DNA of 64,000 nucleotides, taken from the NCBI RefSeq assembly GCF_002775205.1, contig NC_036456.1:20857968-20921967 (forward strand). Direction: 5' to 3'. The stretch's first letter is position 1. Each line of letters starts with the position of its first letter. This stretch comes from Xiphophorus maculatus. Its lineage: Eukaryota; Chordata; Actinopteri; Cyprinodontiformes; Poeciliidae. The position numbers were made by a program, and so were the translations under genes. The notes below the pieces were generated by a model. It was not told the origin of the DNA, did not search any database, and was given only the letters and a program-made list of their open reading frames with translations. Below, in pieces: positions 1-12,530 of this stretch.

Positions 1-1720
1 TGTTCAGACTTTGATTCTTTCATCCTTGTTCCTCTTTTTACTCAGTTTTTTCCTCTCTAGTTTTTCTTCTCTTTTCCTGTCAGATCCTCTCTCTCTCTCT
101 CTCCTGAACTCCTCCATGTTTCCATTTCTTCTTTCTTTACATCCTGCTCTCTGTTACGTCGCCGTGGAAACCGCCTGGTCTCCTTTCACCTCTGTTTTCT
201 GTCTCTGGTGTCTCTGTCCACATCGGGACGTTGATACTCAGCTGATGATATTGAGCTGATATTGATTATTGATCGGCTCTGGAGGAACATCTGACCTCCT
301 CACCTTTAAACTGCTTCTGATTGATCTGATGTGAATAAATCTGAGCGTTACGTTGACCTGTGCTGAGATCCTCTAAACAGAAGATGTCTCACTCCTCCAC
401 TCCTCTTTGAACTTAAGGATTATTGTTTTTGAGTTTTGAATACTTTGAACAAGTTAAAGAAAATAAAATTAATTACTGCAGTTATAAATGGAGTCCTGTC
501 CCTTTAAATTGCCGTTTTTACAGATGTTGGATGTTTCAGAAGGCGAACTTGGATTTTTTTTATAGCTTTTTGATTTTGGTTTGATCTTTGTTAATTAAAT
601 ATCTCCTGTTTTTAACCAGTTCTGTGTTTCTGTTAGAAAAGCACCAGTATTCATGGTTTCCAGTCTGACCAGCCTGATGACCTCTGACCTGCAAACTCTC
701 CCTGATGGTTTTCAAGCTGGGGTTTGTTGCTGTTCATTCAGGCTGTGAGAGAGAGCGAACGTTTGATCTGATAACAGGAAGTCACTCTGTCGGAGCGTTC
801 AGCCTGTCAGTCATGGAAAACTCAGGTTTTAGAAATGTTGCCACCTTTTAGGAAATCTGAGTTACGGGATTCATGTACCGTTGCTTTATTAATGCTAGTC
901 ATGCTAATCGCTAACATAGCATGCTAAAAACCGCTTGAGTTGGGAAATGTTGGAAAGTTTTTGTAAAACTGTTTTACAGGAAATAAATAAGCTATGATTC
1001 CATCCAGATGTCAGGCTAATTTTAAAATGTGGATCAGTGTGATTTTGCCAGATGTTGTCATCACCCACGGCTGGAACAAACAGGAAGTAAAGGTTGTAAA
1101 CTGACATGGAGCAGAGAGCCCTCCCCTCCAGTTTGGTTCCTCTGGTAAGGCACAGACCAGTGGATGGGGACGTTCGCTACGTCACAAATTATTCACCAAA
1201 CGTTTCCCGTCTACTTCTTCAACGCTTTAACTCTAAATTCACCTCAGAGTAAAAACTTAGTTACAGAATTGATCAAATCTTTTCAAATGTTCCCATCAAC
1301 CATTTCTAATTCATTACTTCAAAATGAGCATAAAAATGATGGAAATAATTTAATGAGATGTCAGCTCTGTATGAATAATCAGACTTTAATTTTGTCTCTT
1401 CCTGTAGCCGCAGATTAAAGGTGTTAGTTTCTGTTCCCTTTAAACCTTTTCCCACTTTTCTCTCTTTCTATTTGTCTCCATTACATCTGAAGGCTTTTCT
1501 AATAAAGTTTCATATATTGATCAAGTGGAGCCTCATGGTGAAGCTGCAATGCTTCACTTATGAAAGTAAATCTGTTGGTTTCACTTTGACACTCAGACAA
1601 TTCTGATCTCCAAACTGCCAAACACAAAATGTTAAAAACAAAAAGTAAATATTGATAATTACTAATAATTATTCATTAATCAAACAAAATATTGCTTATT
1701 CAGCAGAAACAAAGTAACTT
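1..1720. other. intergenic or intronic sequence, no gene seen
   Basis: No conserved protein, RNA gene or convincing exon was found on either strand. The short open frames here have no family signature and are ordinary for AT-rich vertebrate DNA. The window may start inside an intron or downstream of a gene outside it. Confidence 0.5.
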
Positions 1721-1730
1721 GTACCAGAAA

Positions 1731-2054
1731 ACATGGAGCGGAGCAGAAGACACGGAGCGGAGCAGAAAACATGGAGCGGAGCAGAAAACACGGAGCGGAG
1801 CAGAAAACACGGAGCGGAGCACGAAACATGGAGCGGAGCAGAAAACACGGAGCGGAGCAGGAAACACGGAGCGGAGCAGGAAACACGGAGCGGAGCAGGA
1901 AACACGGAGCGGAGCAGGAAACACGGAGCGGAGCAGAAAACACGGAGCGGAGCAGAAAACACGGAGCAGAAAACACGGAACAGAAAACACGGAGCGGAGC
2001 AGAAAACACGGAGCAGAAAACACGGAGCGGAGCAGGAAACACGGAGCGGAGCAG
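1731..2054. repeat. 19-bp minisatellite
   Basis: About 17 copies of a GGAGCGGAGCAGAAAACAC-type unit occur, with some copies shortened by loss of GGAGC. Because 19 is not a multiple of three, the array is open in several frames on both strands, which gives long spurious frames rich in Glu-Arg-Ser or Cys-Phe-Leu. Confidence 0.95.
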
Positions 2055-3111
2055 CCAGTGTGTCTGAGTTCATCACCATGGTAACAAAGGGTCCATATAA
2101 AGTGATTGTCTCTGATTACAGCTGCAGTGAGAGAGGAGAGAAACTCACCCAGCATGCAAACGCATCCAAATGAAGCAGCTGGTCGGCAATGATGGAGCAA
2201 CCAGCAACCAGCAGCAGCAACTAGCAGAAACCAGCAACCAGCAGCAGCAGGTGAGTGGTCTCTAATCATCAGTTTCTCTGACCAACACTTCAGCCGTCTG
2301 ATGGTGAGCAGAAGCAGAGTTGCTGCTGGTTGCTGCTGATAGTTGCTGGTTGCTGCTGCAGTCAGATCTCTCTAATCTGGAAGATCTACATTCTTGGGGC
2401 AAATTTAATTTATTCTGCTTTTGATTTCATTTCCACGGAAAACAGACGTGTTGCTATGGTTATATAGTCAGTCTGCACAGGGAGCGGGTTTCTCTGGAAG
2501 AGACCTGAGCACACACACACACACACACCCAACCCCACACACACACCCAGACACACACACACACACACACTCGGATGTTTCAATCAGCACCAAGCCTGTC
2601 ACAATAAATAATAAACTGCACAATAAATTAAAACAAACTCAATAATTCCCATTTGCATGATTTATTATTTTTCTCTTTCCACCGTTTTCAGTTTGGTGTT
2701 TTGGTCTCAACTTGCCATTTCTTTATGAAGGATAATTTTTTTACAGACTTTATGATTCATTTTATTTGTTGTTTCCTTTTTTTGATTTTATATATTTAAA
2801 ATGTCTTCCATTTCCAGTATTAATTGTTCTTTAGAATTTAAAGTTTATTGACATTTGATAAGGTGTTATTGTATTATTTATGACATTATTACTATATTAC
2901 ATAAAAATGGTGTCAAAACAACTATATTATTGTTTATCATAATAATTTCTGGGACGATTTATCGTCCAGCAACATTTATTATCATGACCTGACAGCAGCT
3001 GGAAGTTTGATCCGTCAGAAAATACTGAACTGATCCAAACATGAGATCCAGCAAGGAGGACAGAGATCAGCCAGTGGAACTGAATGTGTTAATGTCCAAC
3101 CAGGTAGGACT
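2055..3111. other. gene-free stretch with CA microsatellite
   Basis: CAG-rich sequence lies at 2175-2365, where CAGCAACCAG motifs recur on both strands, and a CA run at 2508-2569. The rest is AT-rich. No exon is supported. Confidence 0.5.
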
Positions 3112-3951
3112 CATTACAGAGCGACACGCACAGGTCAGGGGAAACATTACAGAGCGACACAGAGGTCAGGGGAAACATTACAGAGCGACACGCACAGGTC
3201 AGGGGAAACATTACAGAGCGACACAGAGGTCAGGGGAAACATTACAGAGCGACACAGAGGTCAGGGGAAACATTACAGAGCGACACAGAGGTCAGGGGAA
3301 ACATTACAGAGTGACACGCAGGGGTCGGGGGAAACATTACAGAGCGACACACAGAGGTCGGGGGAAACATTACAGAGCGACACGCACAGGTCAGGGGAAA
3401 CATTACAGAGCGACACAGAGGTCAGGGGAAACATTACAGAGCGACACGCACAGGTCAGGGGAAACATTACAGAGCGACACAGAGGTCAGGGGAAACATTA
3501 CAGAGCGACACAGAGGTCAGGGGAAACATTACAGAGCGACACAGAGGTCAGGGGAAACATTACAGAGCGACACAGAGGTCAGGGGAAACATTACAGAGCG
3601 ACACAGAGGTCAGGGGAAACATTACAGAGTGACACGCAGGGGTCGGGGGAAACATTACAGAGCGACACACAGAGGTCGGGGGAAACATTACAGAGCGACA
3701 CGCAGAGGTCGGGGGAAACATTACAGAGCGACACACAGAGGTCAGGGGAAACATTACAGAGCGACACGCAGGGGTCGGGGGAAACATTACAGAGCGACAC
3801 GCAGGGGTCGGGGGAAACATTACAGAGCGACACGCAGAGGTCGGGGGAAACATTACAGAGCGACACAGAGGTCGGGGGAAACATTACAGAGCGACACGCA
3901 GAGGTCGGGGGAAACATTACAGAGCGACACGCAGAGGTCGGGGGAAACATT
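3112..3951. repeat. 31-34-bp minisatellite
   Basis: Roughly 26 copies of a unit built on CATTACAGAGCGACAC plus GAGGTCAGGGGAAA run through 840 bases. Variants differ by insertion of CG or GCAG and by AGG/GGG exchange. Open frames of 60-336 codons on both strands are by-products of the array. Confidence 0.95.
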
Positions 3952-4750
3952 GACAGTGAGGGACAGCAGGATCGGCTCCCCATCGGTTCTGGTTCTGATG
4001 CATCTGTCCACAATAACAATAATTGTGTTTTTAAAATTCAACAATTTCTGAAGACATTTTTAAATTATTAGCATCTTATAAGTTTATAAGTTTGAAGATA
4101 TTATTTATCTTTTTGTTCCTGATTACTTGCTCTAATACTTTTATTCACACTTTAATGATTTATTAACAGTTTGAGTTTTTGTTATTACATCGTATAAACT
4201 GTCATTTTTATCAGCAAAGTGAGTAAAGCACTTTGCTTTACTTCATATTTATTCTATATGAAGTGGACTTCATATAGAATAACTAAATAAAACACACTAC
4301 TAAAAGAAACTATTGCTGTTTGTTGTATATATTTTATTACTACAGATGAATCTGTTGCATTTGGACCAGAACTGTAAACATTCGGGTCCAGTCAGATAAT
4401 CCTCTGATTAATGGTTAAATCACACAGATAAACTGTCAGATCAATAATCCTCCACAGTAAAGAATCATTATCAATAATCACAAACACACAGCGTCAGGTT
4501 GGTTAATTAATGCCTGAAATATCGGCTGTCTGTTTTTATCTTCACTTTGAGTTGAAATCAGTTTGATCTGAAGCAGTGAGGCAACAACAGACGTCTGGAG
4601 GAGAGTGAACGTTTCAGCAGGACATTTATCTCTGTTGCACCCGATGTTGGCGCTGCGCTTTGGAAACCAGAGCAGAGAGCCGATCTGGGATCAGATTCCT
4701 GGAACGCCGGAGCAAAATTCCCTCCTGGAGACGTTTCTGCTGACACAGCG
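3952..4750. other. AT-rich gene-free stretch
   Basis: No exon was found. The stretch contains a perfect 13-bp-stem hairpin at 4251-4280 (arms ATTCTATATGAAG and its complement around TGGA). Confidence 0.5.
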
Positions 4751-5331
4751 CTAATGTTGCTAGCAGCGCTAACTGCGCTAATGTTGCTAGCAGCGCTAAC
4801 TGCGCTAATGTTGCTAGCAGCGCTAACGCTCCGTCCACAGAGCGTGTTTGCTCTGTCAACACGGCAACAGCAGGAACACACAGACAAGATGGTGGAAGCA
4901 GATACCGGCCTCATTGTGAGTGTGTGTTTAGGTGAGCGAGCAGACCCAGCGCTGACTTCATCCCCCAGGCATCCCAACACACACACACACACACACCCCT
5001 ACGCAAACACACACACAAACCGCTGCAGCTCCCAGCAGCTGAACTGGTCGGCCCAGTTCAACCACTGCAATCATCAGCTGTTCAGACTGGAGACAACAGC
5101 TTCTAGGGAAACGTTCCAGTCGTTCTCCTCGTTGTTGTGGCGGCTCAGAGATGTAAGACGGCGGCCAATCACATTCCTGCATGCAGCCAGGAATTACACC
5201 AGACTCAAACACAGCAGGAATTACACCAGACCCTAACACAGCAGGAATTACACCAGACCCTAACACAGCAGGAATTACACCAGACCCTAACACAGCAGGA
5301 ATTACACCAGACCCTAACACAGCAGGAATTA
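4751..5331. repeat. two 27-bp minisatellites and a CA tract
   Basis: Three copies of a 27-bp unit (GCTAATGTTGCTAGCAGCGC...) lie at 4751-4828. A CA tract lies at 4978-5020, and five copies of a second 27-bp unit (ACACCAGACCCTAACACAGC...) at 5193-5331. Both unit lengths are multiples of three and so keep frames open, but no gene context was found. Confidence 0.9.
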
Positions 5332-7355
5332 GTCAGTTTCTCCAACCTGAACCCATCAGCTGAGCTGCAGCCTGTAGTTTTTTCCTCGGTGTCTGAGCTA
5401 AATGATCTGCTGCTTTTTTCTCAGCAGTTTTTACTGGAACTAAAGAGGAGCTGCAGGTTTTCTCTGACCGTTGAGACGTGTTTCCCTGAGGGAAATCAGT
5501 TTTCTCCACTATAACGTTTCTTTATCTCGTCTGAATCCTCCTGAGCAGCAGATCAGAGATCAGAGCTGCTTTGATTCGCTCTGCTTTATGCTGCCGCCAC
5601 ATGACCTGCAGCTGATCTGAAGGTTTATGGCTCCATGATGAGCTGATTAGATCTGAACGTGAGCCGAACTCGTCCCACTGTCTGATCCAGGTGAACAACC
5701 AGCAGCTTCTCAGGGTTCAGATGTTCCAGTGATTCTCACTGCTCTGCCCGTTTCAGGTGTTTCCTGCTTTAATACGCCTGACTCAGCAGTTCACTAACCA
5801 CTAGTTTACTGAAATCACCTGAAGCAGGAAACACCTGGAGCCTGCAGGGCAGTGAGCCTGAGGACCAGGGCTGGGAAACACTGATCTACAGGACGCAGCA
5901 ACCAGGTTAGCATTTAGCATGCTAACACAGGCCTGCTGACTGTTGCTGCAAACTTTACAGACTGGAGATTAAATCCCTGATTTTAGACTAGAAGTCAATG
6001 TTGGGCAGCGCTAGTTAAAAAGCTAGCTGCGCTAACCCTAAAGCGCTAATCAAGCATCCCAGTTCTGGTAGAGCTCAATGTCAGTGAGAAACTTAGCATA
6101 AGCTAAAGCTAAAGGCTATACCACCATGGTATTTAGCATAAGCTAAAGCTAAAGGCTATATTACCATGGTATTTAGCAGCAGGCTTTAGGCTCCAGGTGT
6201 CTGAGAAAGTGTGGAGCTGAGGTGGAGGTCAGGGTGGAGCTGAGGTGGAGGTCAGGGTGGAGCTGAGGTGGAGGTTAGGGTGGAGCTGAGATGGAGGTCA
6301 GGGTGGAGCTGAGGTGGAGGTCAGGGTGGAGCTCTGGTCGTCTGCAGTGAGGTCAGCGTCTCTCCGCTCTGACTTGGTGAAAACAGCCAGAGGGAAAAGT
6401 TCTGGGATCCGGTCCGTCTGCATTCTGACCCGTGGGCCCAGATACAGATCAGGACCAGGGAGGAACGAGTTTGGACCGGTACCCAGAGACCCGGTCTGAG
6501 GTGAGCAGAACCAGCGCCAGACTAAAGGACACTGAAAGTTTGTTCCACTTTAGCGCGACTGCAGCTGATTCTTGATCTTCTTTATCTTATAAAAATGTTT
6601 TTGTTTGTTTTGGTGATTTTTCTGTCGTTTTGCTGAATCGTCTGCAGGAACCAAACGGAGGATTTTATCCTGCAAGGCATCAACTGAGAATCATTATTAT
6701 TTATTAGAACTCCAGTAATTCAGATTTTACTGTAACTCAGAGATTATAGGCTTTTATTTTTCTCCTGTTCTTTCACGTCTACACAAAATATCTGTGACCC
6801 AGATTAGTCAAAACAAGGAATATTAGGGAAAAGTAAAATAATAATAATGCAAATCAGGGAATAACTGCCCAGATTAAAGAACATCCTAATCCATAAATGT
6901 TAAAGTTTCATTTTTATTGACACCATTTGGTTTCGTTGTTTGGTCTTTATAATAAATATGTTAATGATGTTTTATATGTTTATTTTACTATTAGCTAATT
7001 ATCTAACTGACTGTATTATAGATGATTATCTGTTTGTTAATCTCTAATTTTGGTTTTTATGCATTAATTAGTGAAAATCAGATATAATCCAGCAGGAGTT
7101 ATTTGACGTCATAATTAGTAACTTTTCTGTCCTGGTAGCTGGTCCAAACTGGATCAGAACCAAAACAGGGTTTTGAGGTGATGATGAACAGCTGGATTAA
7201 ATTATAATCTGATCAGATTTATGTTCATTAATCTGACATCAGTTTCAGATGTGGACAAGTTCTGGTTCTGGTTCTGATCGGTTCTTGTTCTAACAGAACC
7301 GGCTGGTTCTCATGCTCAGGCTTCTGCAGGAATGTGATAATGAACGGTCTTCATG

Positions 7356-7413
<58 letters not shown>

Positions 7414-9075
7414 CTAAAGATAGATGCCGCGCTGCAACGCCCAGACTGCTGCTGCGTGTAGCTACCCAGTCCCAGTCTGCAGCTCCCAGTCCACTGGTCC
7501 CAGTCCACTGGTCCCAGTCCGCTGGTCCCAGTCGACTGGTCCCTGTCCGCTGGTCCCAGTCTGCAGCTCCCAGTCCGCTGGTCCTAGTCCCAGTCCGCTG
7601 GTCCCAGTCCCAGTCCGCTGGTCCCAGTCCCAGTCCGCTGGTCCCAGTCTGCAGCTCCGTGTCTCTGCTTACAGGACACCGTGTTGCCTTCGTGTGCAGT
7701 AGGAAACAGCAGCGTTATTTTCAGCTGCAGGCCAAATGTTCAGCTAATTTGCTGACGATCCCAGAGAACGCCTGGACGTTTAGCAGCGAAGACAATCAAA
7801 CTGAAACTGGTTTCAACAAACTGGTTTCAATAAACTGGTTTCAATAAACTGGTTTCAACCAGCACCTGTTCATTGAGGCTGCAGGAGAGCGAGAGAGAGC
7901 AGGACGTTCCAGCAGAGAACAGGAAGGCTGGACAAGCCTCTGCTTGATGTTCTGATGATGGCAGCTGGAAGTCCAGTGCTAAGCTAAGGCTCCAGGTCAG
8001 CGGTGTCCAAAGTGCGGCTCGGGGCCCATTTGTGGCCCTCTGAAGGATTTTGTGGTACAAAAAATTTATTATTTCTCCATTTGTCTACAACCACAAAATC
8101 TACAGACTTTTACTCAAAAGCAAACCCAAAAAGTCCTAAAAATAAAACTATGTTTTGTGTTTACAGTCATATTCAATACATTAGAATAAACGTTTCAGCG
8201 ATTCTGGTTCGTCTAGAATCAGACGCTAACATCAGAACTCTGGGTTTAAATCTGTCTGATTGGTCAATCTCTGGCTGCAGGAACGTCAGCAGGTCTGAAA
8301 TAAGCAGATGTTCCCTGTCGTTCCCTGATGATCCCTGTCGTTCCCTGATGATCCCTGTCGTTCCCTGATGTTCCCTGACAGAACGAACCTTTTCCCGCTA
8401 ATGAAGGCTGAATGCTAACCTGTAGCGATCCAGACGCTACACGCCTCCAGCGGCCCGTTTTGACACCAGATCAGAGAACCGCTGTGGGAACGTCCCCCCT
8501 CAGAGTGTGAAGAACTTCCTGAACATGTGCAGAACGCTCCAGGATTTATTCTTCACTTGGCAGACAAACGTAAAAACATGGCGGACAACGACATGAGCTG
8601 CTTAGCCTGTTCGGTTTCACACGTCTGATGTGGAATATCCATCTGCTACAGGAGCACTTTGTTAATCGGTTACTGATTTATAAATGAGCTGGAAGCTAAG
8701 GGTCAAAACTGCAGGCATGTTCCACCTCATGCTACAATAACAGCGCCGTCTGGTGGCCTGGCATGGAAACTGCAGCAGATTCCAGGTGAAAACGTGAAAC
8801 TTTTACTAATAAACATCAGAAAATAACCACAGCAGCCTGCTGTCCTCTGGAAACAGCAAGAGGAGACCAGTTCACCGTACTGGTCCCAGCTACGACTGGT
8901 CCCCAGTTCACCGTACTGGTCCCAGCTACGACTGGTTCCCAGTTCACTGTACTGGTCCCAGTTCCGACTGGTCCTCCCTCTCAGTCAGGTCTGGTCAGAG
9001 GTGTTGAGCTGTTGCCTGATAACACTGGAGCAGAATCCAAACAACATGCAGCTATAAATACACACACACACACAC

Positions 9076-9121
<46 letters not shown>

Positions 9122-11250
9122 CGACAGCTGAGATGCCAGCTAACTTTAGAGACGCTCCGAGTCTCAGAGTCCCGGTCCGGACCTGGAGGGACTCGGAGTC
9201 TCACCAGCTGCTCAGGTGAACAGCAGACGGTACCGGCTGTGATCGGACCAGCAACCAGAACCGGATCAGGAATCAGGATTAAACCTGTTGCTCTGATCCA
9301 GAGTGATCCGGGTGCAGCCACAGTGACTCCACCTGATCCTGCAGGTGTGGAAACTCCACCTGAGTGGAAACGTCCCAGTGGGACAGGAGGGTGGGGCAGA
9401 AAGGAGAGAGGGGCAGAAACCAGGTCAGGGCAGAAACCAGGGAGGGGCAGTTCTCACATTCTGAGTTTCTTTCTCATGATGATGGAACAGAGAAAGAGGA
9501 AAGCACTGCTGGTTCTGCTGAGGGTTTCCAGATTCACCTGGTTCTCTGCAGCAGGAGGTGGAGGAACGCAGAGAACCTCAGAACGTCAGAGAACCTCAGA
9601 ACGTCAGAGAACGTCAGAGAACCTCAGAACGTTAGAGAACCGGTGAAACCTCAGAATGTCAGAGAACCTCAGAACACAGAGAACCTCAGAACCTTAGAGA
9701 ACCTCAGAACGTCAGAGAACCGGTGAAACCTCAGAACCTCAGTAAACCTCAGGAATGAGGCGGGAAGCAGCAGATGGATCAGGAAGCTCATTATTGCTAA
9801 GTGGAAGCAGCTGACTGCAGAGTTCACTCTGAAAAACTCCATCTGAAGAGAAATCTGCAGACTGGATGGGAAGTGAATTATTCTGCAGGAAGATGACATC
9901 ACTGATGACATCACAGCATAGAGAAACAAGCTGTTCTTAAAATCAGGCTGGATGTGATTTTATTAACATTCCAGCTGCTGGAGCTCAGAGTTTTTCACAG
10001 ATTATTCATTAGATTATTTTTCATGATTTCAGAGCAGAACCGGGTCAGCGCTCCGGGTTCTGATCAGGTTCTGATCGCTGGATAAACTGGATTAAATACA
10101 AAAGTTTTACTTTCTCACATTATTTACACTAAAGTTTTAAACTAAAACGTCTAAAATGATCAAATGACTAAAAACAGAAAAATATTAATTTTCCTGCTGC
10201 AGCAGAAAAACATATTAATGATTAAATAGACATTAATACACGACCACTGGATCTGATTGATTATTAGGATTTTAACATGCTCCTAAAGAAAAATAACAAC
10301 TAGAGTGGAAATATTTCCTATCTGTATCCAACTGGTTTCAGCCAGCTGACCGGCAGTGCTCAGCAGCAGCAGATTAAACCTCAACCTGTTTTTAAACTTC
10401 CTGACAGGAAGTAACAACCAACGTTTTTCATCACTGAACTGATATAAAGTTGATAAATATTTAATATTTTATTGAACTTTTTCCTTCTTTATTTAAAAAG
10501 CTGCTGCAGAAGCTGAGTCTGAGCTGATCAGGCTTATCAGAAATATGTCAATATTCTGATAACAGTGATTGATGTCGTCATGGCGATGAAGACGTCTCGT
10601 CAATAAATTCTGCTTTTATTTTCCTTTTCCAAGAATCCCATGAAATATGATTTCAAATGTTAATAAAGTCCAGAAAGTTTGGAAATCTGATTTCTGGAGA
10701 AAAATGTTTCCAGAAAGGAGTTTAAAAAAAAACAAAACTAAAGAAAACAAACTTTAAATCAGGCGATTTGGTGAATCTAAGATCTGTTATTTACATTATT
10801 AGGATTTTTAGGTCCTTTAATTAATAAAAAAGTGAAAAATCCAGAAAAACAAACATTTTTCCAGAATCAGTTTCTGTTTTTCATACAATATAAAAACATC
10901 CATCAGAGAACAGAGACAGTGAACTGTCAGTCAGCCAACAAGGAGAACCGGGACAGAACCCAGAGAACCAGGACAGAACCCAGAGAACCGGGACAGAACC
11001 CAGAGAACCGGGACAGAACCGGGACAGAACCCAGAGAACATTCAGACTGACTGGACCAACACATCGGATCAGAACCGGTTCATCTCCTGTCCTCTGTCTA
11101 CTTGACATCAAACTTTTCTTTATGAGAAAATAATAAAAATGTTGGCAGGATTTTGATTTTTGTGTCTGATAAAGAAAATAAATATAAATAAATATAAATA
11201 ATAACCGGATGATTTTATTTTCTGAATGTTTTCACTGTTTACAGAAATAA
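5332..11250. other. repeat-rich gene-free stretch
   Basis: No gene was recognised. Arrays seen are a duplicated block at 6092-6172, a 24-bp GTGGAGCTGAGGTGGAGGTC unit at 6211-6338, CA tracts at 7357-7409 and 9060-9119, and CTGGTCCCAGTCC-type units at 7479-7660. Further arrays are a 20-bp unit at 8308-8378, a 36-bp unit three times at 8872-8972, an 18-bp AGAACCTCAGAACGTCAG unit at 9576-9752, and a 20-bp CCGGGACAGAACCCAGAGAA unit at 10945-11040. A dispersed fish repeat related to GTCCAAAGTGCGGCCC is seen near 8008-8045. Confidence 0.6.
5735..5882. mobile_element. small palindromic MITE-like repeat
   Basis: The segment is a loose inverted repeat. Its left side holds TTTCAGGTGTTTCCTGCTTT and its right side AAGCAGGAAACACCTGGAGC, with AGTGATTCTCACTGCTCTGC near one end and a matching complement near the other. 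This layout is typical of small non-autonomous DNA transposons in fish. The exact ends and family were not determined. Confidence 0.55.
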
Positions 11251-11299
11251 TTATTCATATCTAATTATGGAAACTGTCTTTACTAAACCTCTGATTATT

Positions 11300-12110
11300 A
11301 ATCCTGAAGGTATTACTTCTAACTTGTTCCGGTTCGATTGGACCCGGACCGGAGCTTGCCTCACCTGTACCGGAGGAAACCCGCAGTGCCGTGGGTCGGT
11401 TCACTCGGTCCACATGATGTCCTCCAGCAGCAAAACAAGTAAACAAACAATCCTGGTTCTGGTTCCGATTGGGTTCGGGCCTGTCGGTACCGGGGCAGCC
11501 GGGCGGTGCAGCGGGGGTCCGGCTCAGAATAAAACTTTATTCCCACTCCGACCGGATCTAACGGAGGATCCGGGCCGACTTTTCCCGGGTGACGTCACTG
11601 CCCGGTTCTGGAGGCCGTCAGAGGGACCGGAAGCCGGAGGGCCGGGCTGAGGGAAAGTTAGGCCCGGACCTGGAGCCAGGCAGGCCGGGCGGCGAATCAC
11701 GGCGGGTCCCGGGACAGAAGCGGCTGGAAGTCGGTGATCCGTCAGCGGGTCCGGCCGGGGTCCGCGGGTCCGGTCCGGTCCGACCGGGAGGGGGACTAGT
11801 CAAGGAGAACCGGGCCCGAACGGAGGAGAAGGAGAAGCAGAGAGGGGAGAGAGGCTGAGAGGCTGAGAGGCTGGCCGGTGGCCTGGCCGCGCGGCGGTGA
11901 GTGCGTGAGGAGAGCGCGGGCGCGTCCCCGTGGAGCGGAGAGCCGGGCGGCTCCGCCCCGCGTCAGGCCCGCTCCGCCCCGCGTCAGGCCCGCTCCGCCC
12001 CGCGTCAGGCCCGCTCCGCCCCGCGTCAGACCCGCTCCGCCCCGCTCCTCCTGCGGCGGGCCAACTCTCAGAGCTGCTGCACTGACAGAGGTCTCACTCT
12101 GATGAAGATT
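11300..12110. promoter_or_regulatory. GC-rich CpG-island-like promoter region
   Basis: CpG dinucleotides are dense across about 800 bases, unlike the flanks. A perfect palindromic CRE, TGACGTCA, lies at 11590-11597. Good splice donors face outward on both strands: GCGGCG|GTGAGT on plus at 11896/11897, and GTACAG|GTGAGG on minus with the last exon base at 11365. This would fit a bidirectional promoter with non-coding first exons. No coding exon could be joined to either donor, so the gene served is unknown. Confidence 0.5.
11953..12044. repeat. 21-bp GC-rich minisatellite
   Basis: Between four and five copies of a CCGCCCCGCGTCAGGCCCGCT unit occur inside the CpG-rich region. Each unit carries a GC-box-like CCGCCCC core, so the array multiplies potential Sp-factor sites. 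Confidence 0.85.
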
Positions 12111-12316
12111 CCTCCGTAGAGCTCCACAGCAGCAGAGTATCAAGGAAGTTAAGGATTTTGTTGTTAGGCATACAAAAAGCACCCAGAACGTTTTGACACT
12201 ATTAATCTCATTCTTTTAATGAGATTAAAGAATAAAATAAAAATAAAAATATTTTGGATTTTTGGATGAAAACATCTTGGAAGAACTGCTGTGGCATTTT
12301 TAAGATACTTTTATAT

Positions 12317-12530
12317 CAGTGGAGCCCAAAGTGGGTCCTGGAGGCCCGGCATCCTGCAGGTTCTGGTTCCCTCCCTGCTGGTACCAACAACCTTTCAGCA
12401 GGTCAAAGTTAATCTTAGGCCTCTAATGATCATCATTGGATCCAGGTGAGTTAAACCAGAGACTAAAACATGCAGGATGCCGGACCTCCAGAACCTCCAG
12501 AACCTCCAGAACCCACTTTGGACCCCCTGG
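12317..12530. mobile_element. palindromic MITE-like repeat
   Basis: The ends are inverted. The left reads GGAGCCCAAAGTGGGTCCTGG then GGCATCCTGCAG; the right reads GCAGGATGCC, then CCAGAACCCACTTTGGACCC. A related, opposite-facing partial copy lies at 59256-59397. These are typical of non-autonomous DNA elements common in fish. An ATTC tetranucleotide run follows at 12643-12687. Confidence 0.65.

Noticed and set aside
3041-4051. 336-codon plus-strand frame
   Set aside because: The minisatellite accounts for nearly all of it. Overlapping frames on the minus strand are equally open and no homologous domain is seen.
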